Source: Udeniomyces pyricola
Taxonomy: Eukaryota > Basidiomycota > Tremellomycetes > Cystofilobasidiales > Mrakiaceae
DNA: 64,000 bases
Direction of reading: 5' to 3'
NCBI GenBank assembly: GCA_039545295.1
Contig: BCIK01000020.1
Coordinates: forward strand, 1-64,000
Position numbers and translations under genes: made by a program. The notes below the pieces were generated by a model. The model saw only the letters and a program-made list of their open reading frames with translations. It ran no database searches and was not told the DNA's origin. Below are positions 23,554-36,719 of this stretch, piece after piece; position 1 is the first letter of the stretch; each line of letters starts with the position of its first letter.

Positions 23554-24348
23554 GAATGGATGTGCGTGTGAATATTATGAAGGGTATGAGAGGGGCTAGT
23601 GCGATTGATTGACTGGGGGAGCAAGTCTGGACAAGAAGGAGGGCAAGCGAGTTGGGGGTTCCGATTCGAAGACTGCGCAAGAAGGCGGGCGGGGATGATC
23701 AATGAAAGCAAGTCCGACGTGTCAGACTGCAGCCCTGCGCTGGGCACTAGCCGGGCAGCAACAGACCGACGCTGCAGTAAATACCAGATGCCATGACAAT
23801 TAGACGTAAAATGATTTTCGTCATGACCTGCAGGGATAAACAGGACTCAAGACATATTATCCCCCTTGTCTTTTAAGGAACGTTTCAGATTTCAATCACT
23901 GCGCGGGCCCTCCCCCAGTCATCTCATAGCTAAAGAATTCATACAACCATAAGTCCGTGTTTCTGCTCTGATCAAGTTTTGGAGTGTTCATCAAAGCTGA
24001 GTATCGTCGTAGCTTCATTTCGAGTCCGAGTCCATAGAGGAAAAACCGTGATGACATGATCACTGTGTACTATCATGTCGTGACCAGAATTTACAGTCTT
24101 TGTGTTGGCAGTGTAGCTGACTTCCTTTTTAGTGTGAGCGTGACTGTTGTTTAAGTATCATCATTATCATCATCGTCAGGGCTGAGGAGAATAAGGGGAA
24201 GGATTGTCCGGATCACATCAAAGCTGAGTTCATCTATAGACAAGCAGAAGAGACTGTCAAGACTGGATTAGCCCGGACATATGCTGGTCACGGTCCATCC
24301 GTCATCCACCGTCCAAGTTACTCACATCACATCGACATCCTGTGGAGA
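23554..24348. other. Spacer between elongin C and SFT2
   Basis: SFT2 promoter and elongin C 3' flank, with short ATC/TCA repeats near 24158-24178. No gene seen. Confidence 0.55.
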
Positions 24349-25471
24349 TTACAGCTGGCTTGGTTGAGTCGATAGAGCCCAGAATACCAGCCAGGACCAA
24401 AGATTGTTGCCAGGTGTGGCTGGGAAATTATGCTGTGACATTGGGCAAGCACGCGAAATGACATTAGAAGCACGTCTGAGATATTCAGGCTTGAGAATGA
24501 GACATGACCAACCATCCAAATAGTCCGCCGCCATCAGCCTGATCAGAAATGATAATCACAGGGGAAACATAGAGGTGAAGAAGAGTAAGCAGCAAGCAAG
24601 GGCGGCGGCGGGGAGGGGGTCGACCCGAACGATATCCGAACACGTACAGCTCGAGAGCAATTTCGGGGGGCTAGCAAACATATTAGAGACGAAGGCAGCT
24701 TGCCGTCAGTAAGCATCTCGATCAAGAAACCGCACTGGACAAGCCAAAAAAAAAAAAAACACCCACTACCCGTTCGGCGAAATCCGGCATGTTGTCTTTG
24801 GCGGTTGCGTCCTGTCGATGCGCCGAGAACAGATAGCGTTAACTTTGGAGCAGAACTGATAAGCAAGATGTTTAAAAGAGGTTCATAGCAACGTACACTC
24901 CACTGCACACTGTATGTGAGATACTCGATCACCTTGGCCACAATCGTTCTGTATCGAAACCAGGCACGGGTCATCAATGGAAGTCATGGGCGATGACGAT
25001 CGTATTCCTTGCAGGATAGGGCTTACCCTCTGTACAGAGATGAGCAAAGGTGAGGCGATCAGGTCGGTCCTGACTGTGCCAAGGTTGAGATCAAGCATTT
25101 GCACGGTCACAGATGGAAGATGATGATTACTGACCTGAACTGAAGTTGGCAAACACCGTTCGCCTCTGAGAAGTCAGCTACCGCGATCAATAACCAAGAA
25201 ACGATGTGAGTATGTGCCGGGAACCATGTTCTACTGAGTATCGACTACATTGGTGAGTATGAGCCTCACATGCGTCATCGAACAAGTTGGCAAGAGTGCC
25301 ACTCTTGTTGGCGACTGCTCTGGGAATGACGAAGTTGAAGCCATCCAACGATTCGATGAGGACATACTCTGAGGGAGCCTGGGAAGCCAAATCGCCGAGA
25401 TGAAGACGTGTGAGTATGGAATGGTGTGGATACGATGTATGGAGGGGATGACTGACAGCTTTTGACGACAT
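24349..25471 (-). CDS. ELC1: Elongin C (SKP1/BTB fold)
   Basis: Elongin C links substrate receptors to cullin-type ubiquitin ligases and also acts with elongin A on RNA polymerase II. The first exon is MSSKA (ATG 25471, donor GTCAGT), spliced to APSEYVLIESLDGFNFVIP, then RAVANKSGTLANLFDDA. This matches the family's YVKLISSDGHEF...SGTIKAML. A middle exon gives TIVAKVIEYLTYSVQW, matching KVCMYFTYKVRY. The last exons join PPEIALEL to LMAADYLDG, the family's IAPEIALELLMAANFLD. In most relatives the protein stops one or two residues later. Here the frame runs on for about 50 codons to a stop at 24349, giving an unusual tail unless a further intron or an internal acceptor is used. Six exons or so. 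Divergent from the ThrE-like gene. Confidence 0.85.
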
Positions 25472-26176
25472 ATGGACTACGGATGCTGTGTGAGGTGAGG
25501 GATGTCGGATGATACTCGTCGACGGCCGGCGATAGCATCATCGGAACTTGATGATCACGAGATTCACGACGCGTCTCTGGTCATCCCTTTCCCTTGCGCC
25601 CGTGCGGATCTGACGTTCTGACGTCTGGCGTCCATCCACATTGACCTCTGTCATTTTTTTTTTTACCTCTGTATCCTGGTCTACATTTATACCTCCTCAT
25701 CATCTCACTTGCTCGCCGTGTTCACCACCGCCCTCAACCTTTCGACCCCGCTAATGATCAGTACTAACGCAAACCCAACTCGTCGCATTCCAATCAAGAC
25801 TGACATGACGATCGGCTATCCCATGCCTTCTCATCTGTACTTCCGGCCACGCCATCCACAAAACGTCTCACACCCAACTCTACATTCGATCCATCAAGCC
25901 CCTCGCAATGTTCATCGACAGCCTCCTCTCGGTCGAAGCCTCGTGGCCGACTCAAAACGCCTTTCAGAGCGAACCCTTGGCCCCCGAACCGTCTTGACGT
26001 TTTTGTCCTTTCCCCTCCCTCCCCTGACATCCTGACTCTCACCTTCCTCGCTCCTTCCCTTCTGCTACTCCCTCCCTCCCCCCCCCCTTCGATCCCTATC
26101 GCATTCGCTTAAACCATATCCATCCTCCTATTGCCCACTCCCCTCCTAGCTTCCCTCGTCCTCACTTTTCTGCACT
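25472..26176. promoter_or_regulatory. Divergent promoter region, elongin C / ThrE-like gene
   Basis: About 700 nt between the two start codons. A T10 tract occurs at about 25653-25664, and pyrimidine-rich sequence with a C-run (26078-26088) lies just ahead of the ThrE-like ATG. No gene supported. Confidence 0.5.
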
Positions 26177-29100
26177 ATGGCCCGGCCATCCTCCATGGAT
26201 ATTTCCCGAGCCGACTTTGAACAAGCTGGGTACTTCTCTCATTCCCAACCACAACAAACCCAACAGCCCCCCGCGCAACGCTACTCATATGTCCAGCCGG
26301 TCGGCGAAGAAGACGAAGAAGACGATCACTACACCCCTGCGCCCAAGCGACAGCAGGGAAACTCTAGGCGAGGATCAGCTTGGCCAGCAGCGGTCGACGT
26401 CAGGTATGTGCTGGCTCAAGCTTGATGCGTATCCTGACTACTCGTCTTGTACAGAGAGAAACGGGGGCTGACAATCACTCGTGTTTGTCGCTATCTACCT
26501 AGCCCGGGGACAGAGGTCCCTCCCCAGGAGTACAACGAGGACGAGGACGATCAGCCGACCGCACCAGTAGCTCTAGGCCAAGCAGTGGCTCCTCAGCCGC
26601 AACTGCACCCTCCTCCTCAGCAGTGGCAGCAGCAATCTCAACCTGGCTACTCTCCCCACCACCCTCAGCAATATGCTCCTCCTAACAGTGGATACCCTCT
26701 TCCTCCCCCCCAATCCCATCAGTATGCTCCTCCTCCCAACGGTTCCTTCTCTCATCCCTATGGAGCTCCGTATGGTCACTATCCGCCCCCTCAGCAGTAC
26801 TACCAGCAACCGCCTGCGCCCCAACCATCCCCCGCTCGCTCGAACAGAAGCTCGGCGGCCAATCGAGGTCAGAATGCCCAAGCTCGGGGTGGCAATAACG
26901 GCGGGGCCGGGTTCTACCAGCACGAGGATGATAACTCGTCCGATCAAACTCTCAATGATGTCGACCTTCAAAAGACGACGGCCCACAACTCGGGCAAGCC
27001 AGGCAATCTCGCCACGACTAAGCAGCGCAAGTCCCGACGCGCTGCTTCCGACCGTTCGGACGACGACGACTACGACGACGGACATCGTCGCGGTGGCGGA
27101 AAGGAGTCGGGCAAGATGATGACTCGACGACCGACGACCGAGCTTGAGGATGGCGACCCGGAGGACGAGCGATTGCGAGGCGGTATCCTTTCTCAGCTCA
27201 TGCGAGGCTTCATTTCGGCACCTCGCCACTCGTCCTCATCCAAGAAAATGAAGCGAGGCACCTCTTCGGCATCGGTCGCCACCTCTGTCTCGAGGGCATC
27301 GACCATGGGTGGACCTGGGGAGGTCCCGACGATGACTAAGCTTGGCTTCCGGGCGAGAAGCGACTCGACCGCTGGCGAGTGGTTCAGCGAGCCGCTCGAT
27401 CCGGATGACCCCAAAGTGACCGGTGTTGTCAGCAAGAAGCTCTTCGAGAACCATCCTGCCCCTTCAGGCAAAGACAAAGCTGCGAGGAGGGCCAGCATCC
27501 AGTATCATGTTGCCGGTGAGTTAACCCTTACTCCATTTTCTTTGCCCTCTGCATCCCGACTGAGATCCTTAATTTCAACGGCATTCTCTTGACAGACATT
27601 CTCTCACGACAACGATTCGTCACCAAGCTTGCTCAAGCTCTGATGGTCTTTGGTGCTCCTTCTCATCGGTGTGTTTTTTTTTTTTATCATAATTCTCGTA
27701 TATGTTCTTAGCTGGTTCTACACACAACTTAAGTCGCTCACTCGCCTTCTGTGCTTTCGCTTTAACTCGTACAGAATTGAATCGCAGCTGAACGCAACCG
27801 CTCGGGTACTCGAGATTGACGCCGAGTTCATCCATCTCCCTGGTATCGTCATCATTTCGTTCGGCGACCCAGACACGAAAACCTCCGAGACCAAGTTCAT
27901 CAAAGCCTCAGGCGGGCTCGAACTCGGCAAGCTACACGAGGTGCACAAAGTTTACCGAAAAGTTGTCCACGACGAGATTTCTGTGACGGATGGTACGCAA
28001 CTGCTCAACGCCCAACTTAAGAGCCCCTGCCACTACAACCTCTGGCAGCGGATGTTCATCGCTGCCATGTGCTCGGGTCTCATCAGTCCACTCGCCTTCG
28101 GTGGAAGTTTCATCGATGCATTTGCTTCGGGAGCGGGAGGGTGCTTCCTGTCCTTCCTCCAGCTTCATGTCGCCAAGAACAACCCGATGTATGCGAACAT
28201 CTTTGAGTGCGTTGTCTATCTTTGTCATCCATTTGTGGTTTTCGCTTGGAGGCTCGGAACAATAGTTGATGGCTGATTTGAGGCTCGCCCTCTTTGTTGT
28301 CTGATCACAGAATCTCGGTTGCCATGCTCATGTCTTTTGTCGCTCGAGCCCTTGCTACGACTGGCATCTTCTGCTACCAGGGCGTTGCCTCGGCCTCGGT
28401 AGTCCTGATCTTGCCTGGTTATACTATCCGTACGTTTATCTACAATCCCTAGTTCAGTGTACTGCTAGATTCCTGGCTGATGAACTCCCTCTTGACTATG
28501 TTGCGGCTCCACCCACGGCAGTCTGCGGTTCCCTTGAGTTGGCATCCAAGAACCTTATCGGCGGTTCGGTTCGAATGGTTTACGCCATCATCTACGTACG
28601 TGTATTTCGTCACCTTCTGGCATATATCTTTCATGTTGAAGACTCATCATTCAAAATTGTTCTTTTTTTCTACAGTCGCTCTTCCTTGGATTTGGTATTG
28701 CCATCGGCTCGGATCTCTTCTTTCTAGTAGATCACAAGGCGCGAGTACAAGCTCAGAATGCTCTCGCGGCGTCGACCCAGGCTGTGACGGTTATGGGACA
28801 GTTTGTGCCTGACGCTGGAACTTCTGCCATGTTTGCTGGCTCGTTCACGTTTTCGTACGTGGTCTCGCTTCTTTCATATAGTCGCTTCGTGTTGTCAGTT
28901 CACGAGCTTCATGCTGATGATACGCAAGCGCTTTTTGGCGCTCTACTCATCTAGAAATCACACCGAGAACGAGAACGACCAGTATGCTAAGGGTGCCATC
29001 GCCTGCTTCCGTCCGGTCGGCGCTCCCTGGTGGCGAGCCAACGTCTCGCGATGGTGGCTGTTCCTGCTTGTCCCCATCTTCTCTGTGTTCCTCTCGATGT

Positions 29101-29701
29101 GGAATCAGCAACCAGTCAGGTCCAAGCAGTTCCCGGTTATGGTGGTCATTGCCTGCATTGGGTTCGTCGTCAACACGGCTGGCAATCACTATATTTTCAA
29201 CCGATCCGATGTGGTGTCCTGCTTGGGAGCCTTCATCATTGGGTAAGCTCACATGTCTATCATTCCTTCGATGACTTTAAATGTTCACTGAAGCAAGTCC
29301 ATTGTCTTTGGGGATCCACAGTATTCTCGGCAATCTCTACTCTCGGCTCTTTGGCGGGACAGCCTTCACCTCGATGGTTCCTGGTGTTCTCTTCCTCGTT
29401 CCTGTGCGTCATATTTTCTTCTTTGAAGTGGTTCATGCCAGAACGTTGACGCTACTGGACAGCTGATGAAACATACCCGTTCAATTCAACCCAATCCCAA
29501 TCATAGTCTGGTATTGCCGCTGCCGGTGGTCTAGCCATGACCCAGAACTCAGGTGGGGATGGAGACCAATACTCACAGGGCCTCATCATCGGTTTCCGCA
29601 TGGTCCAAGTTGCGATAGGTATCACTGTTGGCCTATTTGGCTCGGGATTGTTTATCTACTCATTTGGACGAAAGAAAGGAGCCGCCCTCTTTGCTTTCTA
29701 G
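26177..29701 (+). CDS. ThrE-domain multi-pass membrane protein (Prm10 / DUF1212 family)
   Basis: The family contains bacterial threonine/serine exporter ThrE and yeast Prm10; the transported substrate in fungi is not established. The N-terminal third (26177-27300) is disordered: Gln/Pro/Tyr-rich repeats, then acidic and basic patches. After RASIQYHVA the conserved cytosolic domain starts: LSRQRFVTKLAQALMVFGAPSHR, LEIDAEFIHLPGIVIISFGD, then KSPCHYNLWQRMFIAAMCSG leading into the first membrane helices. Further helices include LMSFVARALATTGIFCY, LILPGYTILCGSLELASKNLIGG (the ThrE hallmark, split by an intron), MVYAIIYSLFLGFGIAIGSDLF and a C-terminal set ending IGFRMVQVAIGITVGLFGSG. TAG at 29699-29701. 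About ten membrane segments in two halves, as expected. Roughly eleven exons. The ATG at 26177 follows a pyrimidine-rich leader. Confidence 0.88.
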
Positions 29702-30162
29702 TTTTCATCTTGACTTTCTCATCCATCATCACGATTGTCCCTTCTTATAATTCCGTTCCAAATTATTTACGATTTTCTCTCTGCCCTTGATCGCATTAAT
29801 GTCGATTCCCTGCCCTATGATTTTGTCCCATTCGGCGTCAATTTGGTACCTCATCCCTGCCCGTTTTCCATCTCGTAACGATTCAACGACCTTCCGTGAC
29901 GATTCAACGCTCTCGCTTTGGCTTTTCTCGCGTTTCTTCCTTTCTTGATCTTTTTTATTTCTTCTCCTTTACACAGACGTGTCTGGTTGGTGGCGTGGAT
30001 ATGATATCAATGTTCTTTGGACCATCCGCATACTGTTGGTATTGACGTTCCCAGTCAAAAGGGAAGAAACCCAATGAAGCAGCGAGATCAAACGCAACAA
30101 GCACAGAAGATATCGGTGATGCAGAACTGCGGCCAACGAAAGCAAAGAAACAGACTGCATGT
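29702..30162. other. Convergent 3' spacer, ThrE-like / NSA1
   Basis: About 460 nt between opposing stop codons; no gene seen. Confidence 0.6.
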
Positions 30163-32212
30163 TTATTTTTTGCTACCCTTTGCCTTCTTCTTCTTTGGAG
30201 CGACAACCTTGACGTGCTCCTCCTCTTCCTCGTCTTCGCTCGACGCGTCATCCTGCACGGTGACGACGACGCCATCTTCTTGGTCGTCCTCTTCCAACTC
30301 CTCCCCGCTCAACCCCTCGTAATCGCTTTCGTCGTCGTCATCACCCTCGCCTGGTCCACCCGTTCCTTGCATGCCCTCCCAAACCTCCTCATCCTCCCTC
30401 TCCTCTCTTTCCTTTCGCTCGTCTCGAACGCCATCCCAAGGCTCTCCTTCCCATCCGACGACGACGCCTCCTTCGCAACCGCCGATAGCGACGCCGAGCT
30501 TGCCCTTGAGCGGCGTTTGCTTCGCCGAAGGCGGCAGAGGCAGCGTCCGGTAGATGGAGAGCAGCGAATCCGAAGCGAGCGAGGCGAGCAGGCCCGGGGC
30601 CGAGGAGAGCGGAAGGAGGAACGAAGGGGTGGCCGTGGAGTTGTTGTAGGCATAAAGGACTCGACCCGTTCGAGAATCGAGGCACCCAACCTTGCCACTA
30701 TCGGATTCACCGTACCAAATTTCGTACGCGCTTGCTCCCGTGGTGTCGGACGATATCGAGTTGGACGAGGCCGAACCGGTCAGGGAGGTAAACGTATGGG
30801 GTTGGCCGACTGAGATGCGACCGATGCCTCCGCCAGACGTGTTGGCTTTCCAGTTGTTAACGGGTCGACGCTGAGCACGCACGTCGTACGTTCGGACGTG
30901 GCCAGACGATGTACCAGTCGCAATGTGATGAGTTGGGTGGGTCGAGGTATGCGTCGAAGAACCAGGGGTGAAAGGAAGGAAAGTCATGCACATGTGATGA
31001 ACTTCGGGCCGCAAGCTGAGGAAGTCGTTGGGCAACTGCGAAAATCGAATGGACAAAGCGTGTTAGGATCGGATTCGAGATCTGAAAATCCGTTCTGGCC
31101 AAAAGAAACGGACTACAAGGAAGAAAAAGAAAACACAAAAAAAAATATTTGGAAAACAAACAACAAAATACGTACGTTCCTAGCCCTCCAAACCTCACCC
31201 TCCATAAGCTTCTCCTTGTCCGCCTTCTTGCCTCCTCCGAGCTTCCTCTTCTTACCGCCCTCGACCTCCAACGCCTCCGCACCTTTACCCGCAAAGCCCG
31301 CCTCGATGTCCCAAAGCGAGACATCGACCTCTTTTCCAGCATACGCAAAGTGGGTCGCCGAGGCCGAGGGCAAGAGCGACGTCAGGTTCGCTGGCAACCG
31401 CAAGGTCTGGGACGGGCTCGGGTCAGAAGCCGCTGTCGAGTAGAGAGAAAGTCGACCGTTGCTCGTCGCGTGAAGCAGCTTGTCGCTGGAGGCAACCCAA
31501 AGAAGAAGAAGAAACCCATTAGTCATGGAAACCTTGTTGATTCTTGGATTTTATTCAAGCCAGAAGGTGGTCGTCTGATCTGCATAAAGAAAAGGGCGTA
31601 TGAAACGTGAGGCCAAACAAAGAACAGAGGACATACTTAGGGAGGAAGTTGAGGGAGACGTGGGCATTGCTTGGTTTGATAGCGGACGTCTTGTACGTCC
31701 TCACAATGGAGGCGTGGCTGGTTGAAGGCTCATTTCCGTCATCGTCATCGATGACTTCTTCGCTGGGTGGTAATGAGGGCAGGGCGAGGAGAGATAGCCT
31801 CGAGGTCGAATGGGCAAGAGCAAGCTGTGGTTGATCCGGAACGAAGGAGAGAGAGAGAGCGTTACCCAAATTCTCATATCAGCTTCCAGCCATCCGATAT
31901 CTCGGTCCCATCCCGCTCTCCCCCACATGGACGATGGGAGCAAGGTCAATACAAGCCTAGCTGTAGACTGATCTTCCAACCACTCACGAGTCGACGTTCA
32001 CCCTGTCCATCGTCGATAGCGAGTTTCTGAACCTTGCCCCACTTGAGGGAAGGCTCGGCTGATTCGGTCACGTCCTCAGTCGCGACGACGGCGATGTCCC
32101 GGACGATGGGCTCGACGGGCGGAGCACCGTGCTTGGTTGAAAAGTTGCGGTTGACGGAGATGGACTGGAGCGTGTTGGGCTTGGCAAGGGACGAGGTGAG
32201 AAAGTGAGGCAT
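30163..32212 (-). CDS. NSA1: Ribosome biogenesis WD40 protein Nsa1 (WDR74)
   Basis: Nsa1 is an assembly factor of early nucleolar pre-60S particles. The ATG at 32212 starts MPHFLTSSLAKPNTLQSISV. WD-type blades follow over four exons: LALAHSTSRLSLLAL, LLHATSNGRLSLYS, FAYAGKEVDVSLWDIEAG, then EGEVWRARN spliced to LPNDFLSLR, a junction sequence that is distinctive for Nsa1. Later blades are HIATGTSSGHVRTYDVRAQRRPV, GKVGCLDSRTGRVLYAY and LASLASDSLLSIYRTL. The last 90 codons are very acidic (Glu/Asp runs) and finish with a basic tail PKKKKAKGSKK, a likely nucleolar signal. Stop at 30163. Five exons. One of three ribosome-assembly genes in the window. Confidence 0.88.
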
Positions 32213-32767
32213 GGTGCCGGGATGTGGGAGGTCTAGATGGACGTGAGTGTGACGAGGTGGGACACGTTTGGACGCGAGATTTCCAGTACTTAGTTGATGA
32301 GTGATCAGTTTATAATGTACGCCCTGGATTGGCCTGCATATTGTATGGTCATCATGATTACATGATTATAATCCAGGTATATATATATACATATCAGTCT
32401 TTGCATGGCTGATTCGATCGACCAAGCTTCGACCTGCTGGATAGATCATATACATGATGAGAAACTGATCGACATAGCCAAGTTCTGCTGCTGCTCTCAT
32501 GCACTCTCATGTTCACCGAATTACTCATGTCGAGACGCTAACACAGCCAATAATTGATCCGTGTGTGAAGTTTTTTTCTTTCTTCGTTCTTTTTCTTTTC
32601 TTCTTCTTTTGTTTTGTTGCTTGTGTATCCTTGTATCCGAAAGCAAGCCGGGCCGTAACACCACCACAGGTCGTGATCGTCATGTCACTGGTATAAAATA
32701 GAAAAGTCATCATCATCGTCATCGTCATCGTCGTCGTCGTTCTTTCCTTCCGTCCGCACGAGACCAT
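32213..32767. promoter_or_regulatory. NSA1 promoter and PDX1 3' flank
   Basis: Includes a TA-rich stretch (32380-32395) and a TCA/TCG triplet repeat at 32705-32742. No gene seen. Confidence 0.55.
32705..32742. repeat. TCA/TCG trinucleotide repeat
   Basis: About 12 units of TCATCG/TCG lie between the PDX1 stop and NSA1. Open frames across it are repeat translations, not genes. Confidence 0.8.
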
Positions 32768-35270
32768 TTAGATGCCTCGCTTGGCGTACGAGCCACCTGC
32801 AGCAGTGAGCGTCCTGTCATCGCGGACGTTGATGCCAACCATGGCCTCTCCAATGTCCTCTGAGATCTCGGCGAGAATCTTGGGGTTGTTGAAGTGCGTC
32901 ACGGCCTGGACAATCGCACGAGCTCGCTTGACGGGATCACCAGACTACAAAAAGATATACATTAAAAAAAAAAAAATGGTGTTAGCCTTGAGTAATTCGA
33001 TTGATACCATGACACGTCTCACCCTGAGAGAACAACGTACGTGGAAGATACCCGAACCAACAAAGACTAGAAGAAAGCCAGAAGCAGATCGAGTTGAAGA
33101 ATGGCGTCAATTCGTGGGTTCACGGGTCAAAAACTAGAGGTCAAAAGACTCACCTCCGTCGCAACCAAGCTGCATCATGAGGGCAGCGTCGGCCGGGGTG
33201 GCAATACCACCAGCGGCAAAGTTAACGGTCGGCAGACGCTTCAATCGGGCGGTCTCCTTGAGGAGATGGAAGGGGGCACCGAGCTAAGATTCCCAAAGAG
33301 AAACACGTAAGCATCTGATCGATCGAGTCCTCTTCAAACTATGGCTAGGATGAGCACACAAGAACGAACCTCCTTGGCGTAAACGTAAAGCTCCTCGTCA
33401 GACATGGCGGACGCTCGTCGGATCTGGGACATGACCATTCGCTCGTGTCGGACGGCCTCAACAACCTAAAGTAACGAAGCATTGTGAATGGTTTAAAAGG
33501 AAGCAAGGTCAGGAGGTTGATACGACCAGCCGTCTGAGACATGGATGAGCCAACTTGTTCGACTAACGTTTCCGGTTCCAGCCTCTCCCTTGGTTCGGAT
33601 CTGCGGGTCGTTGAGGACAAAGACAAGGCATGAGTTTGCTGTCAATCGGTCAACCTAGGTACGACATGGCATTCAGACAGACTCAGACCCACCATAGCAG
33701 CACCCTCAGAGATTCGCCTGAGAGCCTCTCCCAAGTCCCTGAACAATTCAAGGAGAAGCAATCCCCGGTAGGTTAGTTTACGCAGCACGAGAGCATGAGC
33801 TCGACGATATGTGCAAACATGCACTCTGGCTTCGCTCCTTACCTGCAGCCACAGACGAAGGGGATCTTGAAGTTGTGCTTGTTGATGTGGTGCTGTGTGG
33901 ACGGAAGTGTATATCATAGAAACAGTTTGATGAACCTGGCCAGATCGGAATAAAACAAAACGTCGCCAGCGGGCCGGACGAAACCGAAACACGACTTACA
34001 GCGTCGTCAGCCGGGGTGAGGACCTCAGACTCGTCGATGTAGTCGACTCCGATGTGAGAGATGATCTAAGTAGATGTACGTGAAGACGAGTCAGCTCAAG
34101 AGTGCCACTCATCCTCCCCAAATCGGACCGACAAGAGAATGGGGACGGTTACGCACCTGGGCCTCGACAAAGTGCCCGATCCTGACCTTGGCCATGACGG
34201 GGATGCTGTATAAAAGAGATAAAAAGGCGAACACGTTCAATCTCCACAGCGTACATGTTTTGGTCGAATGAGGAAAACAAATGGCGATCCAAGGACCAGA
34301 ACGTACGAGACGGCAGCGATGATCTCCTTGATCATCTTAGGGTCGCTCATTCGGGCGACACCTCCCTCGGCTCGGATATCAGCGGGGACTCGCTCGAGAG
34401 CCTGAGAGAAGAAACACGCGATCAACGGTCATGGGGCTAGAGGGTCAGTATGAAGAACACATATATAGTGGACCGAGTCATAAACCCGGCAGCACCGACT
34501 TGAGAAAGGATGAAAAAAAAAAATGAAAAAAAGAGTGGCCAAACGCACCATGACGGCGCAAGCACCGGCCTCCTCAGCGATTCGAGCCTGTTCGACGTTG
34601 ACAACATCGATGATGACACCTCCCTTAAGCTAAAGAAACGAGACATATGAAGACCACAAAAGGGAAAGAAAAGGAAGTGAGTGGGGAGGAAAGAAAAGGG
34701 AAAAGATGGCTAGGACGGATGACTCGGCACATCCGTCGCACATGGAAATTGACGATCGAAAGAAACCAGATCGGCGTACCATCTACAGAGATCGGACGAC
34801 CCAAACCGAAGAGAATGACGACGCCATAGCGATAATAAGATGGAAGAGTCAGTAGATGGCCATGCGAGACGGGCGATGGAGATAAACAAGGTCAAATGTT
34901 GAAAAGGGCTATGGATCGAGAAAGAAACACGGGGGACAGGAAAGTGACAGAGCAGAAAATCCCAGTCGCCGCCAAGTGGAGGGCGTGCGTCGAGCCGGCC
35001 GTGCCTCATCACCATAGCTGCTAGCGATGGGAACAGGGCCAGGAGAGACAATCAACATACCTGAGCGAGTCCAGCCTTGACACTGAAGGTACCCATGCTG
35101 CCTCCACCGGAAGAGGTACCACCTCCGACTCCACCGCCGAAGCCAGTGCCGTTGGCGGTGGTGCCGTTGGTGTTACCTCGCTGAAGAGGGGCCGAACCGG
35201 ACGAAGGGGTCGTCGTACCCGAGGCGGAAGCGCCGACGATAGTGGGGTTCTCAGAGTTGGGGGCGGACAT
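32768..35270 (-). CDS. SNZ1: Pyridoxal 5'-phosphate synthase, PdxS/Snz/Pdx1 subunit
   Basis: Forms pyridoxal 5'-phosphate from ribose 5-phosphate, glyceraldehyde 3-phosphate and ammonia supplied by the glutaminase partner (Sno/Pdx2). The start at 35270 gives [18 protein letters not shown] with a Ser/Gly/Thr-rich leader longer than in bacteria. The (beta/alpha)8 barrel then reads [69 protein letters not shown] (with the catalytic-lysine region), [45 protein letters not shown] and [18 protein letters not shown] (second lysine). [21 protein letters not shown] and [14 protein letters not shown] form the phosphate site. Ends AKRGI, TAA at 32768. Ten or more short exons. No Sno/Pdx2 partner gene was seen; in yeast the pair is usually adjacent and divergent. 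Confidence 0.96.
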
Positions 35271-36719
35271 GGTTGAAGATAGGGGTAAGATTGTGGATGT
35301 GAATGTGGGTGTGGTGGTGGTTGTGGTGAAAGTGGTGGTGGTAGTGGTAATGATGAGGTGGGTGGTGGATGATGAAAAGAAAGCCAGATTTCGACCAGAG
35401 AGATAAAGACTCCGGGGGATGGAATCTATCAATTCAATAATCACCTAAGCCAAAACCAGTTTGAGCGACAACCGCGGCTACAGCAAGACCACAGCCGCGA
35501 TTTTTCTCTTTTCATTATATATATATAATATTCATTCGGATCGTCTTCTCTTCTAGCTTCTGCTCCGTAGCATTCACGCCTTGATTCTTAGAGTGCACCT
35601 CATGATCAGATCGCCAATCGCCCTCGTCTTTCCATTCATCGATCATCGACCCTTTAATGCTACTATTTCCTCCCCCCCTCCCCCACGATCTCATGCTCTC
35701 ATTCTCCAAATTGGTATTTATGTGTTAGCTCGCAGGCCATCGTGCATCGACATCAGCACTTGGTCCAAACATATGACTCGACCAGTCATACATGCTTAAT
35801 AACACGATCGCGCATGCACTACATATGCGCTGGCAATATGAATCCTTCCGATTCTTTGACCTCTTGCCATCGAATCAATCCACTCGCAGCTTCGCCAGTG
35901 GTCTGCATTTCGCGCACTTCACCGAAGTCGGCCATCACGGCGTCCTCGCCTCTGGCTTTGTACGCACGCACTTGGTCTGCCAGGCAGGTCAGGTCGGCTG
36001 GTCGCCGCGATTACGACCTCGGATCTGAACTGGCCGCCCGATAAGACCGGCCGCTGAGCCCGAAAGTCCAAAGATCGGCGGCGACATCGGTTTGATCGGG
36101 CCAGCTTCAATATCGTCCTCATCATGATCACGAATCATTCGGATATGATATATATGTTGCCCTCGCCTGCAGCTTGCAGACGACGTGCAGATCCAACTAC
36201 CTTGTAAACGACACTGTCTTGAGCCTTTGATCACTGTTCCAATCGTCATGAAGCATCATTGGATACTTATCTATACATCTCATGTAAATCCGTACACTAT
36301 CCGTCACGACTTACATCCGCGAGGACGATCATGTCTTCGAGCTGCCATATTCGTGCATTTGTCAGTGCATGCCTCCGGCATCACGTACCTTGGCATGCCC
36401 AGCACACATCGTACACATCTGCTGTATGGTTGCATTCCAAATTCCGGCCCCAAACCGAAAGATCAGCGTGCCTGGTTGTTCGAATCGGTAAGCATCAGAT
36501 CGCTCGATGCATTATCCTTTACTTGGCAATTTATAGGTCTGTCGTTTGGTATGGTAGATTTGCTGAACATATATAATTTCTCATTGGACCAGCCCACAGA
36601 TACGCAGATACACGAAAAGAGAACATGAAATCAACCCGAAAGACGAGTAATATCGCTACAAATGAGGCAACAAAAGAAGATGATTGAGGGGCACCAAGGG
36701 TTCGAGTAATCGGGACACC
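35271..36719. promoter_or_regulatory. PDX1 upstream region and dehydrogenase 3' flank
   Basis: About 1.45 kb. Next to the PDX1 ATG is a GTG/GGT-rich stretch (35306-35352, ACC/CCA on the coding strand). A TATATATATATAAT tract at 35516-35529, about 250 nt upstream of the ATG, could be a TATA element. The remainder to 36719 holds no gene I can support. Confidence 0.45.

Noticed and set aside
32525..32767. Met/Thr repeat frame next to the PDX1 stop
   Set aside because: It is a direct translation of the TCA/TCG triplet repeat.
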